Shown here: positions 1 to 8,994 of the stretch, one piece after another
How the letters are laid out: each line of letters begins with the position of its first letter
Position numbering within the stretch: position 1 is the first letter of the stretch
Made by a program: the position numbers and the translations under genes
Assembly: GCF_900182665.1 (NCBI RefSeq)
Contig: NZ_FXTL01000001.1
Coordinates: forward strand, 124,001-188,000
Reading direction: 5' to 3'
Origin: Propioniciclava tarda
GTDB lineage: Bacteria > Actinomycetota > Actinomycetes > Propionibacteriales > Propionibacteriaceae
DNA length: 64,000 nucleotides
The notes under the pieces: generated by a model
What the model saw: the letters and a program-made list of their open reading frames with translations, nothing else
Told to the model about the DNA's origin: nothing
The model's database searches: none

Positions 1-1752
1 CAGCATCGTCGCCCACGCGTTGGCCTGCGCGGACGACTCCAGGGGCGCCAGCTCGAACCGCTGCCGCGCCGCATCGCCGGCCTGCGCGACCTCGCCCGCG
101 ACCAACTGGGCCATGAGCAGGAGGGCCTGGGGCATCGCGGGATCGCCGACCAGCGCGATGTCGGCCTGCCCAGGGTCGTCGAGATATGCCCGTGCCGTCG
201 CGATGGCCTCGTCCGCGCGGTCGGTGAAGATCAGGGCCGTCGCGGCCGCGACGCATGCCGAATAGCGGACGCCTGGATGCTCATGGCGCAACAGCGGGCG
301 CGCCTCCGCGAGGGCGGACGCCAACTGGCCGCCCAGCACCGCGTGAACGGCCTGGCTGGCGGTCACCAGCGCCTGGCTCTCACCGCCCAGCCTGGACGCC
401 TCCGCCAACGCCTCGGCGCCGGCCGCGAGGTCCCCGGTTCCCCAGACCTCCTCGGCGAGCTTGAGCAGGACGGCCGTCCGTGCCCACGGGTCGGTCAGCT
501 GCGCCTTCACCCTGGTCAGCAGGGCAGCGGCGTGGGCGTGGCGTCCGGTGATGGACGCGCAGTGGGCGGCGAAGATGGCCGCCTCGGCGTGATCGGGGTC
601 CTGGGCGGCGTGATCGGCCAGTTCGACCGCCAGTTCGGTGTCGCCGGACGCGATCGCGCGGCGGGCGGCCGCGACCGCGGCGTCCGGGGTGAGCTTGGCG
701 CCACTCCGCACGCTCCACGCGGCGAAGCGCAGGTGATCGTCCTGGGAGCGTGTCGCAGCCGGGATCGCCCGCTCAAGGGCGTCCGCGAGCTCGCGGAAGA
801 TCCGCATCCGGGAGAGCGGTCCGAGCCGCGCCCGGGTCATGTCGCGGTAGAGCGGATGCCCCACGTCGATGGTGAGGCCGGGGGCGTCCGGTCGGGCGAT
901 GATGAGGCCGGCGCGCTCGAGGTCCTCGAGGTCGGCGGCTGGGATCAGGGCGTCCAGGACCGGGTGCGGGAGCCGCCCGCCCACGGCAAGGTACTCCAGC
1001 GCCCGGTGCTGGTCGCGGCCGAGCGGGGCCAGTCGTGCCAGGACGAGTTCCTCCAACTGCAACGTTCCGACGGGGTCGCCGCGGAAGGCGTAGCCGGACC
1101 CGGTGGGCGCGAGAGTCCCCGCGGCCAGCGAGCCCTCGACCAGTTCGCGGGCGTACATCGGGTTGCCCTGGGCCGAGGACGCCAGTCGGGCGCGTGCGGG
1201 GGCAGTCAGCGGCGCTCCCAGCGCACGCTCCGTCATCGACACGACCTCTGCCTCGGTCAACGGCGGCACCGTGACCTCGACCGTGCTGAGGCTTCTGCGC
1301 AGACGGTCGACCGCACTGGAGGTCGACACCCCGGAGCGGAGCGTGCCCACCAGCCGGGTCTCGCCGTCGGCCAACAGTTGGTGCAGCACGGTGGCGGAGG
1401 CGTCGTCCAGACCGTTGATGTCGTCGACCACGAGGAGCGGCGGGGTCGCGGACGTGGCCGAGGAGGCCGGACGACCCAGACCGAGGCTCGCGCGGGCTGC
1501 CAGCACCGCGGCGCCGCCCAAGGCGTCCCCGACCAGGGACGCCACCGGCGCCAGCGGGACGGCCGACGCAGACGGGCTGCCGACGATCCGGTGGCGAGGG
1601 CCGGGGTAGTCGAGCGCGACGGCGTCCGCGAGGGTCGTCTTCCCCATACCGGCCGGGCCGGTCAGGACGACGTTGCTGCCACCCGCCAGCAGGTCCGCCA
1701 CGGCGTGGATCAGCGCGTCGCGTCTCATCAGCGGCCACGCGCGCACTGTCAT
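1..1752 (-). CDS. LAL/MalT-like ATPase transcriptional regulator, 3' end outside the window
   Basis: An open frame runs without a stop from the ATG at 1752 to the left edge, giving at least 584 residues. The start codes MTVRAWPLMRRD, and a Walker A motif GPAGMGKTT lies at residues 32-40 with a Walker B-like LLVVDD near 106-111. The rest is helical and alanine-rich like the sensor/TPR-like half of LuxR-family ATPase (LAL) regulators. In that family an N-terminal P-loop ATPase senses a ligand and a C-terminal LuxR helix-turn-helix binds DNA; that helix-turn-helix would lie beyond the window and is not seen. The gene starts 49 bp after the upstream TetR gene on the same strand, so the two may share a transcript. 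Another ATPase-type regulator without a LuxR domain cannot be excluded. Confidence 0.8.
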   Translation of the reverse strand, partial: MTVRAWPLMRRDALIHAVADLLAGGSNVVLTGPAGMGKTTLADAVALDYPGPRHRIVGSPSASAVPLAPVASLVGDALGGAAVLAARASLGLGRPASSATSATPPLLVVDDINGLDDASATVLHQLLADGETRLVGTLRSGVSTSSAVDRLRRSLSTVEVTVPPLTEAEVVSMTERALGAPLTAPARARLASSAQGNPMYARELVEGSLAAGTLAPTGSGYAFRGDPVGTLQLEELVLARLAPLGRDQHRALEYLAVGGRLPHPVLDALIPAADLEDLERAGLIIARPDAPGLTIDVGHPLYRDMTRARLGPLSRMRIFRELADALERAIPAATRSQDDHLRFAAWSVRSGAKLTPDAAVAAARRAIASGDTELAVELADHAAQDPDHAEAAIFAAHCASITGRHAHAAALLTRVKAQLTDPWARTAVLLKLAEEVWGTGDLAAGAEALAEASRLGGESQALVTASQAVHAVLGGQLASALAEARPLLRHEHPGVRYSACVAAATALIFTDRADEAIATARAYLDDPGQADIALVGDPAMPQALLLMAQLVAGEVAQAGDAARQRFELAPLESSAQANAWATML

Positions 1753-1801
1753 GGCGACGAAATATAGGGCCCCATCGATGGGGGCGGGAAGGTGGGTCCG
1801 C

Positions 1802-2428
1802 CTACACCGGGGCGAGCATCGATTTGAGGACGCCGCCGAGCAGCACCGCACGGTCCGGGCTGCCCTCGGGGCGTCCGTTCAGCAGTCCCGCGATCGCGCC
1901 CTGCTCGTAGACGCCCTGCAACACCGCCAGCGCCTGGGGCCCGGGCACCGTCAGCCGGTAGCCGAACTCGGACGCCGTCTGCTTGAGCACCGCGACGAAC
2001 TCGCTGCTCACCCGGTCGAAGAAGGCCAAGTATCCGGGGCGCAGCGACTCGGAGCGGACCGCGTAGAGGCGCAGCTCGACAGCGGCCAGAATCGACTGGC
2101 GGTCGCCGCGCTGGCTGCCGAGGAAGACGCCGATCGCGCGGCCGACGACCTCGTCGAGGTCGACGACATCGGACGCCGACGTCCGGACCGACGCCACCGC
2201 TTCCTGGGTGGCGGCTAGGTGTCCGGCCGCGAGGTGGTCGAGGATCGCCAGGCAGAGGGCGTCCTTGGAGTCGAAGTTCGAGTAGAACGCGCCGCGCGTG
2301 AAGCCGGCGGCCTCGCAGATCTCCTCGACGGACGCCCCCAGCACGCCCTTCTCGGCGAAAACGGCGATGGCGGCGTCCACGAGCTTTTCGCGCGTGTGGA
2401 CGCGTCGCGCGCTGACCGCCTCGCTCAT
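1802..2428 (-). CDS. TetR family transcriptional regulator
   Basis: The 208-residue product has the classic N-terminal TetR helix-turn-helix (VHTREKLVDAAIAVFAEKG, then GFTRGAFYSNFDSKDAL), followed by a ligand-binding helical domain. I chose the ATG at 2428 because a GGGAGGCGGG ribosome site lies just upstream; an in-frame ATG at 2455 has none and would sit among the operator repeats. It is divergent from the MMPL/YhgE operon, and the intervening 115 bp hold three phased ATAC-N6-GTAT-like sites. By family habit it represses the transporter operon and itself, released by a lipophilic ligand. The ligand is not inferable. Confidence 0.92.
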   Translation of the reverse strand: MSEAVSARRVHTREKLVDAAIAVFAEKGVLGASVEEICEAAGFTRGAFYSNFDSKDALCLAILDHLAAGHLAATQEAVASVRTSASDVVDLDEVVGRAIGVFLGSQRGDRQSILAAVELRLYAVRSESLRPGYLAFFDRVSSEFVAVLKQTASEFGYRLTVPGPQALAVLQGVYEQGAIAGLLNGRPEGSPDRAVLLGGVLKSMLAPV

Positions 2429-2448
2429 CCCGCCTCCCGGAACCCTTG

Positions 2449-2498
2449 GATACACCTGCGTATCGCATACACTACCGTATCGGATTCAGTTGTGTATC
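2449..2498. promoter_or_regulatory. three tandem TetR-type operator half-site pairs, 17 bp apart
   Basis: Between the divergent TetR and MMPL genes lie ATAC-N6-GTAT at 2450-2463, ATAC-N6-GTAT at 2467-2480 and the weaker ATTC-N6-GTAT at 2484-2497. Their starts are exactly 17 bp apart. The region is much richer in A and T than its surroundings and should contain both promoters. The likely ligand is the TetR protein coded at 1802-2428; this is inference from position and symmetry. Confidence 0.7.
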
Positions 2499-2543
2499 TA
2501 ATGTGGCGCAGGCCGCACCGAAGATCCACCGAGGAGGCGCCGG

Positions 2544-5330
2544 GTGTCGTCGACGTTGTACCGCATGGCCCGCGCCTGCTTCCACGCGCGCAAACGGGTG
2601 CTCGCAGCCTGGATCGCGTTCACGGTGCTGCTCGGCATCTTGACCGTCACGGCGCGGGGGACGTTCGACGACGGCTTCCGCATCCCCGGCGCCAACTCCC
2701 AGGTCGCGCTCGACCAGCTCAAGATGACCTTCCCCGAGGCGGCGGACTCGTCCGCGACGCTGCTCGTCATCGCCCCGGCCGGCCTGTCGATCCAGAATCC
2801 GGCGATCAAGACCGCTGTGGACGACGAGCTGAAGAAGATCGAGCAGATCCCCTGGGTCAAAGGCACCACGTCGCCGTACAACGAGTACGTCAAAGGCATG
2901 GTCAGCGACGACGACCAGGCCGGCTACGCGCGCATCCGGGTGACCGGGTCGGTGTCGACGTTCACCGAGGCCCAGCGCGAGATCCTCACCGAGCACGCGA
3001 CGACGCTGCAGGCGGCCATTCCCGGCAGTCAGGTGCACATGGGCGGCGAGGTCTATTCGGTGACGATGCCGCACGTCTCGGCGGTGGAGGCGATCGGCCT
3101 TGTGGTGGCCCTGATCGTGCTCGTGGTGACGCTCGGTTCGCTGTTGGCGTCATCGATCCCGCTGATCGCGGCGCTGGCGGGCGCCGGGCAGTCGATCATG
3201 CTGATCCTGATCTTCGCGGGGCTGATCCCGATCAACTCCACCTCGATGATGCTCGCGCTGATGCTGGCCCTCGCGGTCGGCATCGACTACTCGCTCTTCA
3301 TCGTGTCGCGGCACCGCGATCAGCTGGCCGGCGGGCTCGACGTCGAGGAGTCGGCCGCCCGCGCCACCGCGACCGCCGGCTCAGCCGTGGTGTTCGCCGG
3401 GCTGACGGTCATCATCGCCCTGGTCGGACTCTCGGTCGCCGGCATCCCGTTCCTCTCGACGATGGGCATCTTCGCCGCGGTCTCGGTGGCCATCGAGGTC
3501 GCCTTGGCGCTGACCCTGCTGCCCGCGATGCTGGGCTTCTTCGGTGAACGGCTCCGGCCTCAGCCCGCCACGCGCGCCAAGAAGGTGGGCGGCTTCAACG
3601 CCTCGCGTTGGTGGGTCGGGGTCGTCACCAAGTACCCGATCATCACGATCGTCCTCGTGGTCGCGGCGCTCGGTGCGCTGTCCGTCCCGGCCAAGGACCT
3701 GTGGATGGCGCTGCCCAACTCCGGACGCTCGCACCCCGGCGCCGCCGACCGCGTCACGTTCGACCAGATCAGCGAGCACTACGGCGTCGGCGCCAACGGC
3801 ACGCTCGTGATCACCGCGCAGATCGTCGAGTCGACCGATCCGCTCAAGATCACCGACGGGCTGAAGGCCGACATCGAGTCGATGCCGGGGGTGAAGCTCG
3901 TCGCGGCGTCCGTGCCGAACCGCAACGCTGACACCGCGATGGTGCAGGTCATCCCGACCACGGGCCCGGACGACCCCGCCACGTCCACCCTGGTCAAGGC
4001 GCTGCGCGACCGCGAGCCCGAATGGCGGGCCAAGTACGGCGTCTCGACGGCGGTCACCGGCTTCACCGCCATCGCGATCGACGTCTCCGATCGGCTCGCC
4101 GGCGCGCTGCTCCCCTTCGGCCTCTTCGTCGTCGGGCTGTCGCTGGTGCTGCTCACGGTGGTGTTCCGCTCGATCTGGGTGCCGGTCAAGGCTGCCCTCG
4201 GGTACCTGCTCAGCGTGGGGGCCGCGTTCGGCGCGACCACGCTGGTCTTCAACAAGGGCCTCTTCAAAGAGGTGATCAACCTGCCCGAAGCCGTGCCCGT
4301 CATCAGCTTCCTGCCGATCGTCTTGATGGGCATCCTGTTCGGCCTGGCCATGGACTACGAGGTCTTCCTCACCTCCCGCATGCGCGAGGAGTTCGTGCAC
4401 GGCAACACCGAAACCGCCGTCGAGGAGGGCTTCGTCCACTCGGCCAAGGTCGTCGTCGCGGCGGGCCTGATCATGTTTGCCGTGTTTGCCTTCTTCGTGC
4501 CGGCGGGCGAGGGCGTCATCAAACCCATCGCGTTCGGCCTGGCGATCGGCATCGCCATCGATGCGTTCGTCGTGCGCATGACGCTCGGTCCGGCGGTCAT
4601 GAAGTTGCTCGGACGCCGCGCCTGGTGGCTGCCCGCCTGGCTGGACGCGCGCCTCCCCGTCATGGACATCGAGGGCGAGGCCCTCGCCCATCAGCTGTCG
4701 TTGGCCGACTGGCCCGTCCCGGACGCCCCGGGCATCGTCTACACCGAGGGTCTGGCCGCCGCTCATGGTGCCAAGACGCTGTTCTCCGACGTCGATCTGG
4801 AACTCCTGCCGGGCAACGTCGTCGTCGTCACGGGACCCGAGCCCGCCCGCAAGGCTCTGCTGCTCGCCCTGTCCGGACGCCTCGTCCCGACGTCCGGCCG
4901 CGCCAAGGTCCTCGGCTACGTCATCCCCCAGCAGAACTCCGACATCCGCAACCACACGACCTTCGTCGACGGCGCGGACGCCTCGTCCCTGGCTCATCTC
5001 GGACGCCTCCGCGGCGAGTTCGTCGTGGTCGAGCACGCCGACCGACTCGAAGGCGCGTCGCGCGCCCAGCTCGCGGCGCTGGCGTCCGATCGCGGACGCC
5101 GCACGCTCGTCCTGAGCGCGGCGAAGGCCGAGAACCTGGCCGACATCGTGACCGCCGGCGACGGCGTCCAGGTGCTCGAACTGCCGGACGCCGCCCCCGC
5201 GGAGAGCTCGCGTCCGGCCAAGCGCGGGATTCCCCAGGACGCGGACGTCCAAGCGCCGCTGACCGTCGACCCGCCGGACGAGCCCTACACCCCCATCGCG
5301 GACCTCATGCTCGAAGGAGCGAAGAAATGA
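2544..5330 (+). CDS. MMPL/RND-type transporter fused to a degenerate ABC-ATPase-like domain
   Basis: Residues 1 to about 700 form an MMPL family membrane transporter: an N-terminal membrane helix after RKRVL, a large extracytoplasmic loop, then two clusters of helices, with the family motif GLAMDYEVFLTSRMREEF in the second. These proteins use proton motive force to move lipids or siderophores across the membrane. From about residue 730 a soluble tail reads like an ABC nucleotide-binding domain (LFSDVDLELLPGNVVVVTG, then LLLALSGRLVPTSGRAKVLG). Its Walker A is GPEPARKAL instead of GxxGxGKS, no LSGGQ is visible, and the Walker B-like strand is FVVVEHAD. It therefore probably does not hydrolyse ATP normally. 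Translation starts at GTG 2544 after GAGGAGG at 2531. The stop overlaps the next ATG (ATGA), so both are translationally coupled. Confidence 0.85.
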   Translation: MSSTLYRMARACFHARKRVLAAWIAFTVLLGILTVTARGTFDDGFRIPGANSQVALDQLKMTFPEAADSSATLLVIAPAGLSIQNPAIKTAVDDELKKIEQIPWVKGTTSPYNEYVKGMVSDDDQAGYARIRVTGSVSTFTEAQREILTEHATTLQAAIPGSQVHMGGEVYSVTMPHVSAVEAIGLVVALIVLVVTLGSLLASSIPLIAALAGAGQSIMLILIFAGLIPINSTSMMLALMLALAVGIDYSLFIVSRHRDQLAGGLDVEESAARATATAGSAVVFAGLTVIIALVGLSVAGIPFLSTMGIFAAVSVAIEVALALTLLPAMLGFFGERLRPQPATRAKKVGGFNASRWWVGVVTKYPIITIVLVVAALGALSVPAKDLWMALPNSGRSHPGAADRVTFDQISEHYGVGANGTLVITAQIVESTDPLKITDGLKADIESMPGVKLVAASVPNRNADTAMVQVIPTTGPDDPATSTLVKALRDREPEWRAKYGVSTAVTGFTAIAIDVSDRLAGALLPFGLFVVGLSLVLLTVVFRSIWVPVKAALGYLLSVGAAFGATTLVFNKGLFKEVINLPEAVPVISFLPIVLMGILFGLAMDYEVFLTSRMREEFVHGNTETAVEEGFVHSAKVVVAAGLIMFAVFAFFVPAGEGVIKPIAFGLAIGIAIDAFVVRMTLGPAVMKLLGRRAWWLPAWLDARLPVMDIEGEALAHQLSLADWPVPDAPGIVYTEGLAAAHGAKTLFSDVDLELLPGNVVVVTGPEPARKALLLALSGRLVPTSGRAKVLGYVIPQQNSDIRNHTTFVDGADASSLAHLGRLRGEFVVVEHADRLEGASRAQLAALASDRGRRTLVLSAAKAENLADIVTAGDGVQVLELPDAAPAESSRPAKRGIPQDADVQAPLTVDPPDEPYTPIADLMLEGAKK

Positions 5331-7738
5331 ACGTCGCCACTTTCAACGGACGCCGGCTGGACTGGCGCGGGTTGCTGGCGCTGATCCTGGTGCCGCTGCT
5401 GGTGGCCGGCACGGTGCTGGCCGGGGTGTGGCGGTTCGACTCGAACCTGCGCCGCGTCCAGGCCGCGGTGGTCAACCACGACGTGATGGTCGAGCTGAAC
5501 GGCCAGAAGGTGCCGCTCGGACGGCAACTGTCGGCGGCGCTGGTCGACTCCAAGCGTGAGCAGAACTTCACGTGGGTCCTCGCGGACGACGCCCACGCGC
5601 GGGACGGGCTCGCGTCCGGGGCGTTCGCGGCGGTCGTGACGATCCCGGAGAACTTCTCGGCTGCCGCCACCTCGTACGCCGGCAGCGCGGGCGAGGCGAA
5701 GCAGGCCACCATCACGATCGAGACGTCGCCGGTGGCGGGCATCGCCGAGACGGCGCTTGGCCAGTCGGTGGCGGACGCAGCGGCGCAGTCGCTGAACACC
5801 TCGCTGACCAGCCTGTACCTGGAGAACGTCTACCTCGGCTTCAACAAGATGGGGGCCCAGTTCGTCACCGTCGCGGACGGCGCGCGCCAGCTCGCTGACG
5901 GGTCCGCCAAGCTGACCGACGGGCTCGGCCAGGCGTCCTCGGGTGCGGACCAGCTGGCGGACGGGCTCGGGCAGGCGTCCGCGGGCGGGCAGAAGCTGTC
6001 GGCCGGCGGCAAGCAGCTCTCGTCGGGCGGCACGCAGCTGGCGTCCGGGGCGAAGCAGCTAGCCGACGGCCTGGCGCTGATGGCCGCCAAGACCAAGCCG
6101 ATGCCGGGCCAGGTCGCCCAGCTGGCGTCCGGCACCAAGGCGTACAGCGACGGCGTCACGCAGTACGTCGACGGCACGAGCACGCTGATCCAGCCGCTGT
6201 ACGACATCGTGAAGCAGCTGCCGGACCTGTCGGCCCTCTTCGCCCAGATCGACACCGTGATGGCCGACTTCCCGGCGCAGGCGGCATCCATCAACACCTC
6301 GGTGAAGGCGCTCGTCGCCCAACTCGACCCCCTGCTGACGAACGCTCAGGCGACCCGGACGCAGGTCCAGGCCATGATCGACCAGTACTCGACCGCGCGC
6401 GCCCAGCTGTCGGCCGTCGCGAACGGCACCGCGCCGGTGCCGTGCCCGGCCGCCCTGCAGGCCACGCCGGGCGCGTGCGACGCGTATGTCCAGGGCGTCC
6501 GGGACTCGGCGAAGGCCAGCCTGGCGTCCATGCCGGCGCCGAACACGTCCACGCTGGACGCCACGCTGGCCCAGCTGGACGCCTCGCGCGATCAGCTGAA
6601 GGCCGCGGCGGCGTCCGCGGTGAAGGCCACCGAGTACCTGGACGCCAACTCGACGACGATCCAGGCCCAGTGGAAGGCGTTGCGGGGACAGATCCCGGCC
6701 AACCAGACGCCGAACGAGTTCCTCATCAAGAACCTGGGCCTGCTGCTGGACGGCGGCGCCCAACTCAAGGCCAACGGGCCCAAGCTGGCCGACGGCGTCC
6801 AGCAGCTCTCCGACGGCGTGCCGGCGCTGGTGGACGGCATCCAGCAGTCCGCGGACGGGGCCGCCAAGCTGAGCGGCGGCGTCTCGCAGTACACGTCCGG
6901 GGTGTCGGCGTACACGGCCGGGGTGACGCAGTTCGCGGACGGTGTCTCGCAGGCGCACACCGGGTCGGTCGCGCTGGCGTCCGGGCTGACGGACGCGCAC
7001 GCGGGCTCGGTGAAGCTCACGGACGGCATGACCAAGCTGGCGGACGGGCTCGCCGAGGGCGCCAAGCAGATCCCCAGCTACACCGACGCCGAGCGGGTCA
7101 ACCTCGGCAAGGTCGTGGCCTCCCCGATCTCGACGACCGGACTCGACGGGCTCGTGACGCCGATGGCCGCCGCGGCGTCCCTGCTGCTGGTGTTGGCGCT
7201 GTGGCTAGGCGCGTTGGCGACGTACGTGCTCATCAAGCCGGTGGACCCGCGCAACGCCGCGTCCAGCTCGACGACCACGCATCTGGTGCTGCGCGCGCTG
7301 CTGCCGGGCGCCGGGGTGGCGGCCGTGCAGGCCGTGCTGCTCGGCGCGTTGGGGGCTGGCTTCCTCGGGCTGAGCGTGCCCCGCGGGCTCGGGCTGGTCG
7401 GCGTCCTGCTGGTGGCCGGGCTGGCCTTCGCGGCCGTCAACCACGCACTGGCCGCCTGGGCGGGGGTGTGGGGACGCCTCGCGTCCGGCGCGATGCTGCT
7501 GGTCACGACCGTCACGGCGCTCACCTACTCGGCGCCGGGCATCTTCGGAGCGTTGCGTCCGCTGTCGCCCATGTCGCCCGGGCTGGACGCCGCCCGCGCG
7601 GTCATCACCTGGCACTCGGTGGCGTTGCCGGTCGTGGTCTTGCTCGGCTGGCTGGCCGTGGGCGTCATCGCCGGTGCCTACCGGATCGTCCGGTCGCGGA
7701 CGGTGCCGGTGAAGGCGTTGGCGCTCGCCGCCGCGTAG
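5327..7738 (+). CDS. YhgE/Pip family membrane protein with QLADG-type repeats
   Basis: This 803-residue protein starts at ATG 5327, overlapping the MMPL stop. It has one N-terminal membrane helix (LLALILVPLLVAGTVLAGVW), then an extracytoplasmic domain. A long repeat region follows with units such as QLADGSAKLTDGLGQAS, QLSSGGTQLASG and KLADGVQQLSDG. It ends in a cluster of membrane helices from about residue 605. This is the architecture of YhgE/Pip proteins, whose C-terminal half belongs to the ABC-2 membrane fold and whose relatives include the phage infection protein and the type VII secretion component EsaA. The repeats probably form a long coiled stalk. The partner may be the ABC-like tail of the upstream protein or the MMPL domain. 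The transported substrate is unknown. A paralogue is coded at 44198-46321. Confidence 0.85.
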   Translation: MNVATFNGRRLDWRGLLALILVPLLVAGTVLAGVWRFDSNLRRVQAAVVNHDVMVELNGQKVPLGRQLSAALVDSKREQNFTWVLADDAHARDGLASGAFAAVVTIPENFSAAATSYAGSAGEAKQATITIETSPVAGIAETALGQSVADAAAQSLNTSLTSLYLENVYLGFNKMGAQFVTVADGARQLADGSAKLTDGLGQASSGADQLADGLGQASAGGQKLSAGGKQLSSGGTQLASGAKQLADGLALMAAKTKPMPGQVAQLASGTKAYSDGVTQYVDGTSTLIQPLYDIVKQLPDLSALFAQIDTVMADFPAQAASINTSVKALVAQLDPLLTNAQATRTQVQAMIDQYSTARAQLSAVANGTAPVPCPAALQATPGACDAYVQGVRDSAKASLASMPAPNTSTLDATLAQLDASRDQLKAAAASAVKATEYLDANSTTIQAQWKALRGQIPANQTPNEFLIKNLGLLLDGGAQLKANGPKLADGVQQLSDGVPALVDGIQQSADGAAKLSGGVSQYTSGVSAYTAGVTQFADGVSQAHTGSVALASGLTDAHAGSVKLTDGMTKLADGLAEGAKQIPSYTDAERVNLGKVVASPISTTGLDGLVTPMAAAASLLLVLALWLGALATYVLIKPVDPRNAASSSTTTHLVLRALLPGAGVAAVQAVLLGALGAGFLGLSVPRGLGLVGVLLVAGLAFAAVNHALAAWAGVWGRLASGAMLLVTTVTALTYSAPGIFGALRPLSPMSPGLDAARAVITWHSVALPVVVLLGWLAVGVIAGAYRIVRSRTVPVKALALAAA

Positions 7739-7744
7739 TCGGCG

Positions 7745-8245
7745 TCAGTAGCAGACGCTCAGCGCGAAGCCGTCGACGAGCAGGGTGACGGTCGCGTCGG
7801 CGTCCAGGACATCGATGCCGCGCACGAGTTCGCGCCCGCCGGCGCCGGACCGCTTGGCGTGCGCCTCCTTGCGGGTCCACAGTTCGGCGAACCGCTGTTC
7901 GGTGAGGGTGGGATCGGCGTCCAGGTAGGCCTGCTCGCGGGCAGAGAACAGCCGCGCAACGATGCGTGGGTCGTGGCGTCCGACGCGTTCGACGTCCACC
8001 CCCAGCGGCCGGTCGCCGACGGCGACCGCGACGGCTCCTGCGGTGTGCGACAGGCTGAGATGCAGGTCGGGACGGTCGACGAAGAGCGGACGCCCCTGCG
8101 GCTCGTGCCCGATCTTCAGGTCGGTAGGGACGCCGCTCGGCCACGGCCAGGGCGACCCGGGTCCGACCTCCGGCCCCTGCGACACACCCAACCGGAAGGG
8201 CAGGCCCTCGTACCCACGCTGCGCAACCCCGTTGAGTTCGAACAC
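7745..8245 (-). CDS. 4'-phosphopantetheinyl transferase, Sfp/HetI type
   Basis: The product carries both signature motifs of Sfp-type phosphopantetheinyl transferases: GVDVERV (magnesium-binding acidic residues) and WTRKEAHAK. These enzymes transfer phosphopantetheine from coenzyme A to the serine of carrier proteins. Two carrier proteins are coded upstream in the same cluster (8991-9218, 11277-11489), so they are the obvious substrates. I prefer the GTG at 8245, immediately after the reductase stop, giving 166 residues. An in-frame ATG at 8308 would overlap the reductase by 58 bp and add a non-conserved-looking arginine-rich head. It is the last gene of the minus-strand cluster. Confidence 0.88.
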   Translation of the reverse strand: MFELNGVAQRGYEGLPFRLGVSQGPEVGPGSPWPWPSGVPTDLKIGHEPQGRPLFVDRPDLHLSLSHTAGAVAVAVGDRPLGVDVERVGRHDPRIVARLFSAREQAYLDADPTLTEQRFAELWTRKEAHAKRSGAGGRELVRGIDVLDADATVTLLVDGFALSVCY

Positions 8246-8250
8246 CCGGC

Positions 8251-8994
8251 TCAGACGCTGCGAGCCAGATGGCCACCGTCGACCACGAGCGTTTGGCCCG
8301 TGATCCACCGGGACGCCTCCCCGAGCAGGAACTCGATCGGCTCCGCGACATCGGCCGGGCTCCCGAGGCCCAAGGGGTAGGACGCCTCGAGCGCCGCCCG
8401 CTGCTCCTCGCCGAGGCGGTCGACGAAGCCGGCCGACATGGCGGTGAGGACCACCCCTGGCGTGACCACGTTCAGCCGGATGCCTTTGGGTGCCAGTTCG
8501 GACGCCGCGGGCCGCAAGAAGCCCTCGATGGCGCCCTTGGCGGCGGCGTAGGCGGTGTGACCGCCCGCGCCCTCATGGGCGGCCAGCGACGAGACGAGCA
8601 CGATCGAACAGCCGGGTGCCGCGTTGCCCTTCTTGGCCAGCAGGCCCACGAGAGTCATGGGCACGAGCCCGTGGATGTGGAACAGCGCCGCGGCGTCCGC
8701 CGGCTTCGCCAGATAGAGCGGGGCCAGCTTGTCGTGCCCCGCGAGGTGGACGAGCCCGCCGAGAGGTCCGTGCTCGGCGACGAGGCGCTTCACCAGTCCG
8801 GGCAACTCGGACGCGTCGGCGAGATCATCGACGACGCACGTGACGGCGTCCGACAGATCGGCGAAGGCGTCCAGACGCTCGGCGGACCGGCCTTGGGCCA
8901 GCACGGGGACGCCGCGGGCGGCGAGGCGCCGGACGAGTTCTGTGCCGATGCCGCCGGCCGCCCCCGTCACCAGGATCGGCGCCGCGGGCGTCAT
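8251..8994 (-). CDS. short-chain dehydrogenase/reductase, FabG-like
   Basis: The 247-residue product has the Rossmann motif VTGAAGGIGTEL at its N-terminus and the catalytic Ser and Tyr-x-x-x-Lys of SDR enzymes (IVLVSSLAAHEG, then TAYAAAKGAIEGF). It ends with GQTLVVDGGH as in 3-oxoacyl-ACP reductases. Its ATG at 8994 overlaps the stop of the adjacent carrier protein gene (ATGA), so the two are translated together. Reduction of a ketoacyl group made by the KAS III of the same cluster is the simplest role. The substrate is inferred from context only. Confidence 0.9.
   Translation of the reverse strand: MTPAAPILVTGAAGGIGTELVRRLAARGVPVLAQGRSAERLDAFADLSDAVTCVVDDLADASELPGLVKRLVAEHGPLGGLVHLAGHDKLAPLYLAKPADAAALFHIHGLVPMTLVGLLAKKGNAAPGCSIVLVSSLAAHEGAGGHTAYAAAKGAIEGFLRPAASELAPKGIRLNVVTPGVVLTAMSAGFVDRLGEEQRAALEASYPLGLGSPADVAEPIEFLLGEASRWITGQTLVVDGGHLARSV

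Noticed and set aside
277-1767. Long plus-strand frame (496 residues) over the regulator gene
   Set aside because: Arg/Gly-rich translation without any domain; the opposite strand codes a coherent P-loop ATPase in the same span.
3381-5252. Minus-strand frame of 623 residues opposite the MMPL gene
   Set aside because: Composition is Arg/Asp/Gln/His-rich as in antisense shadows of GC-rich genes; the MMPL frame has clear membrane helices and motifs.
4022-5326. Upstream extension of the YhgE/Pip frame to 4022
   Set aside because: The added 435 residues are an Arg-rich shadow of MMPL; the ATG at 5327 has coupled translation and begins the membrane helix.
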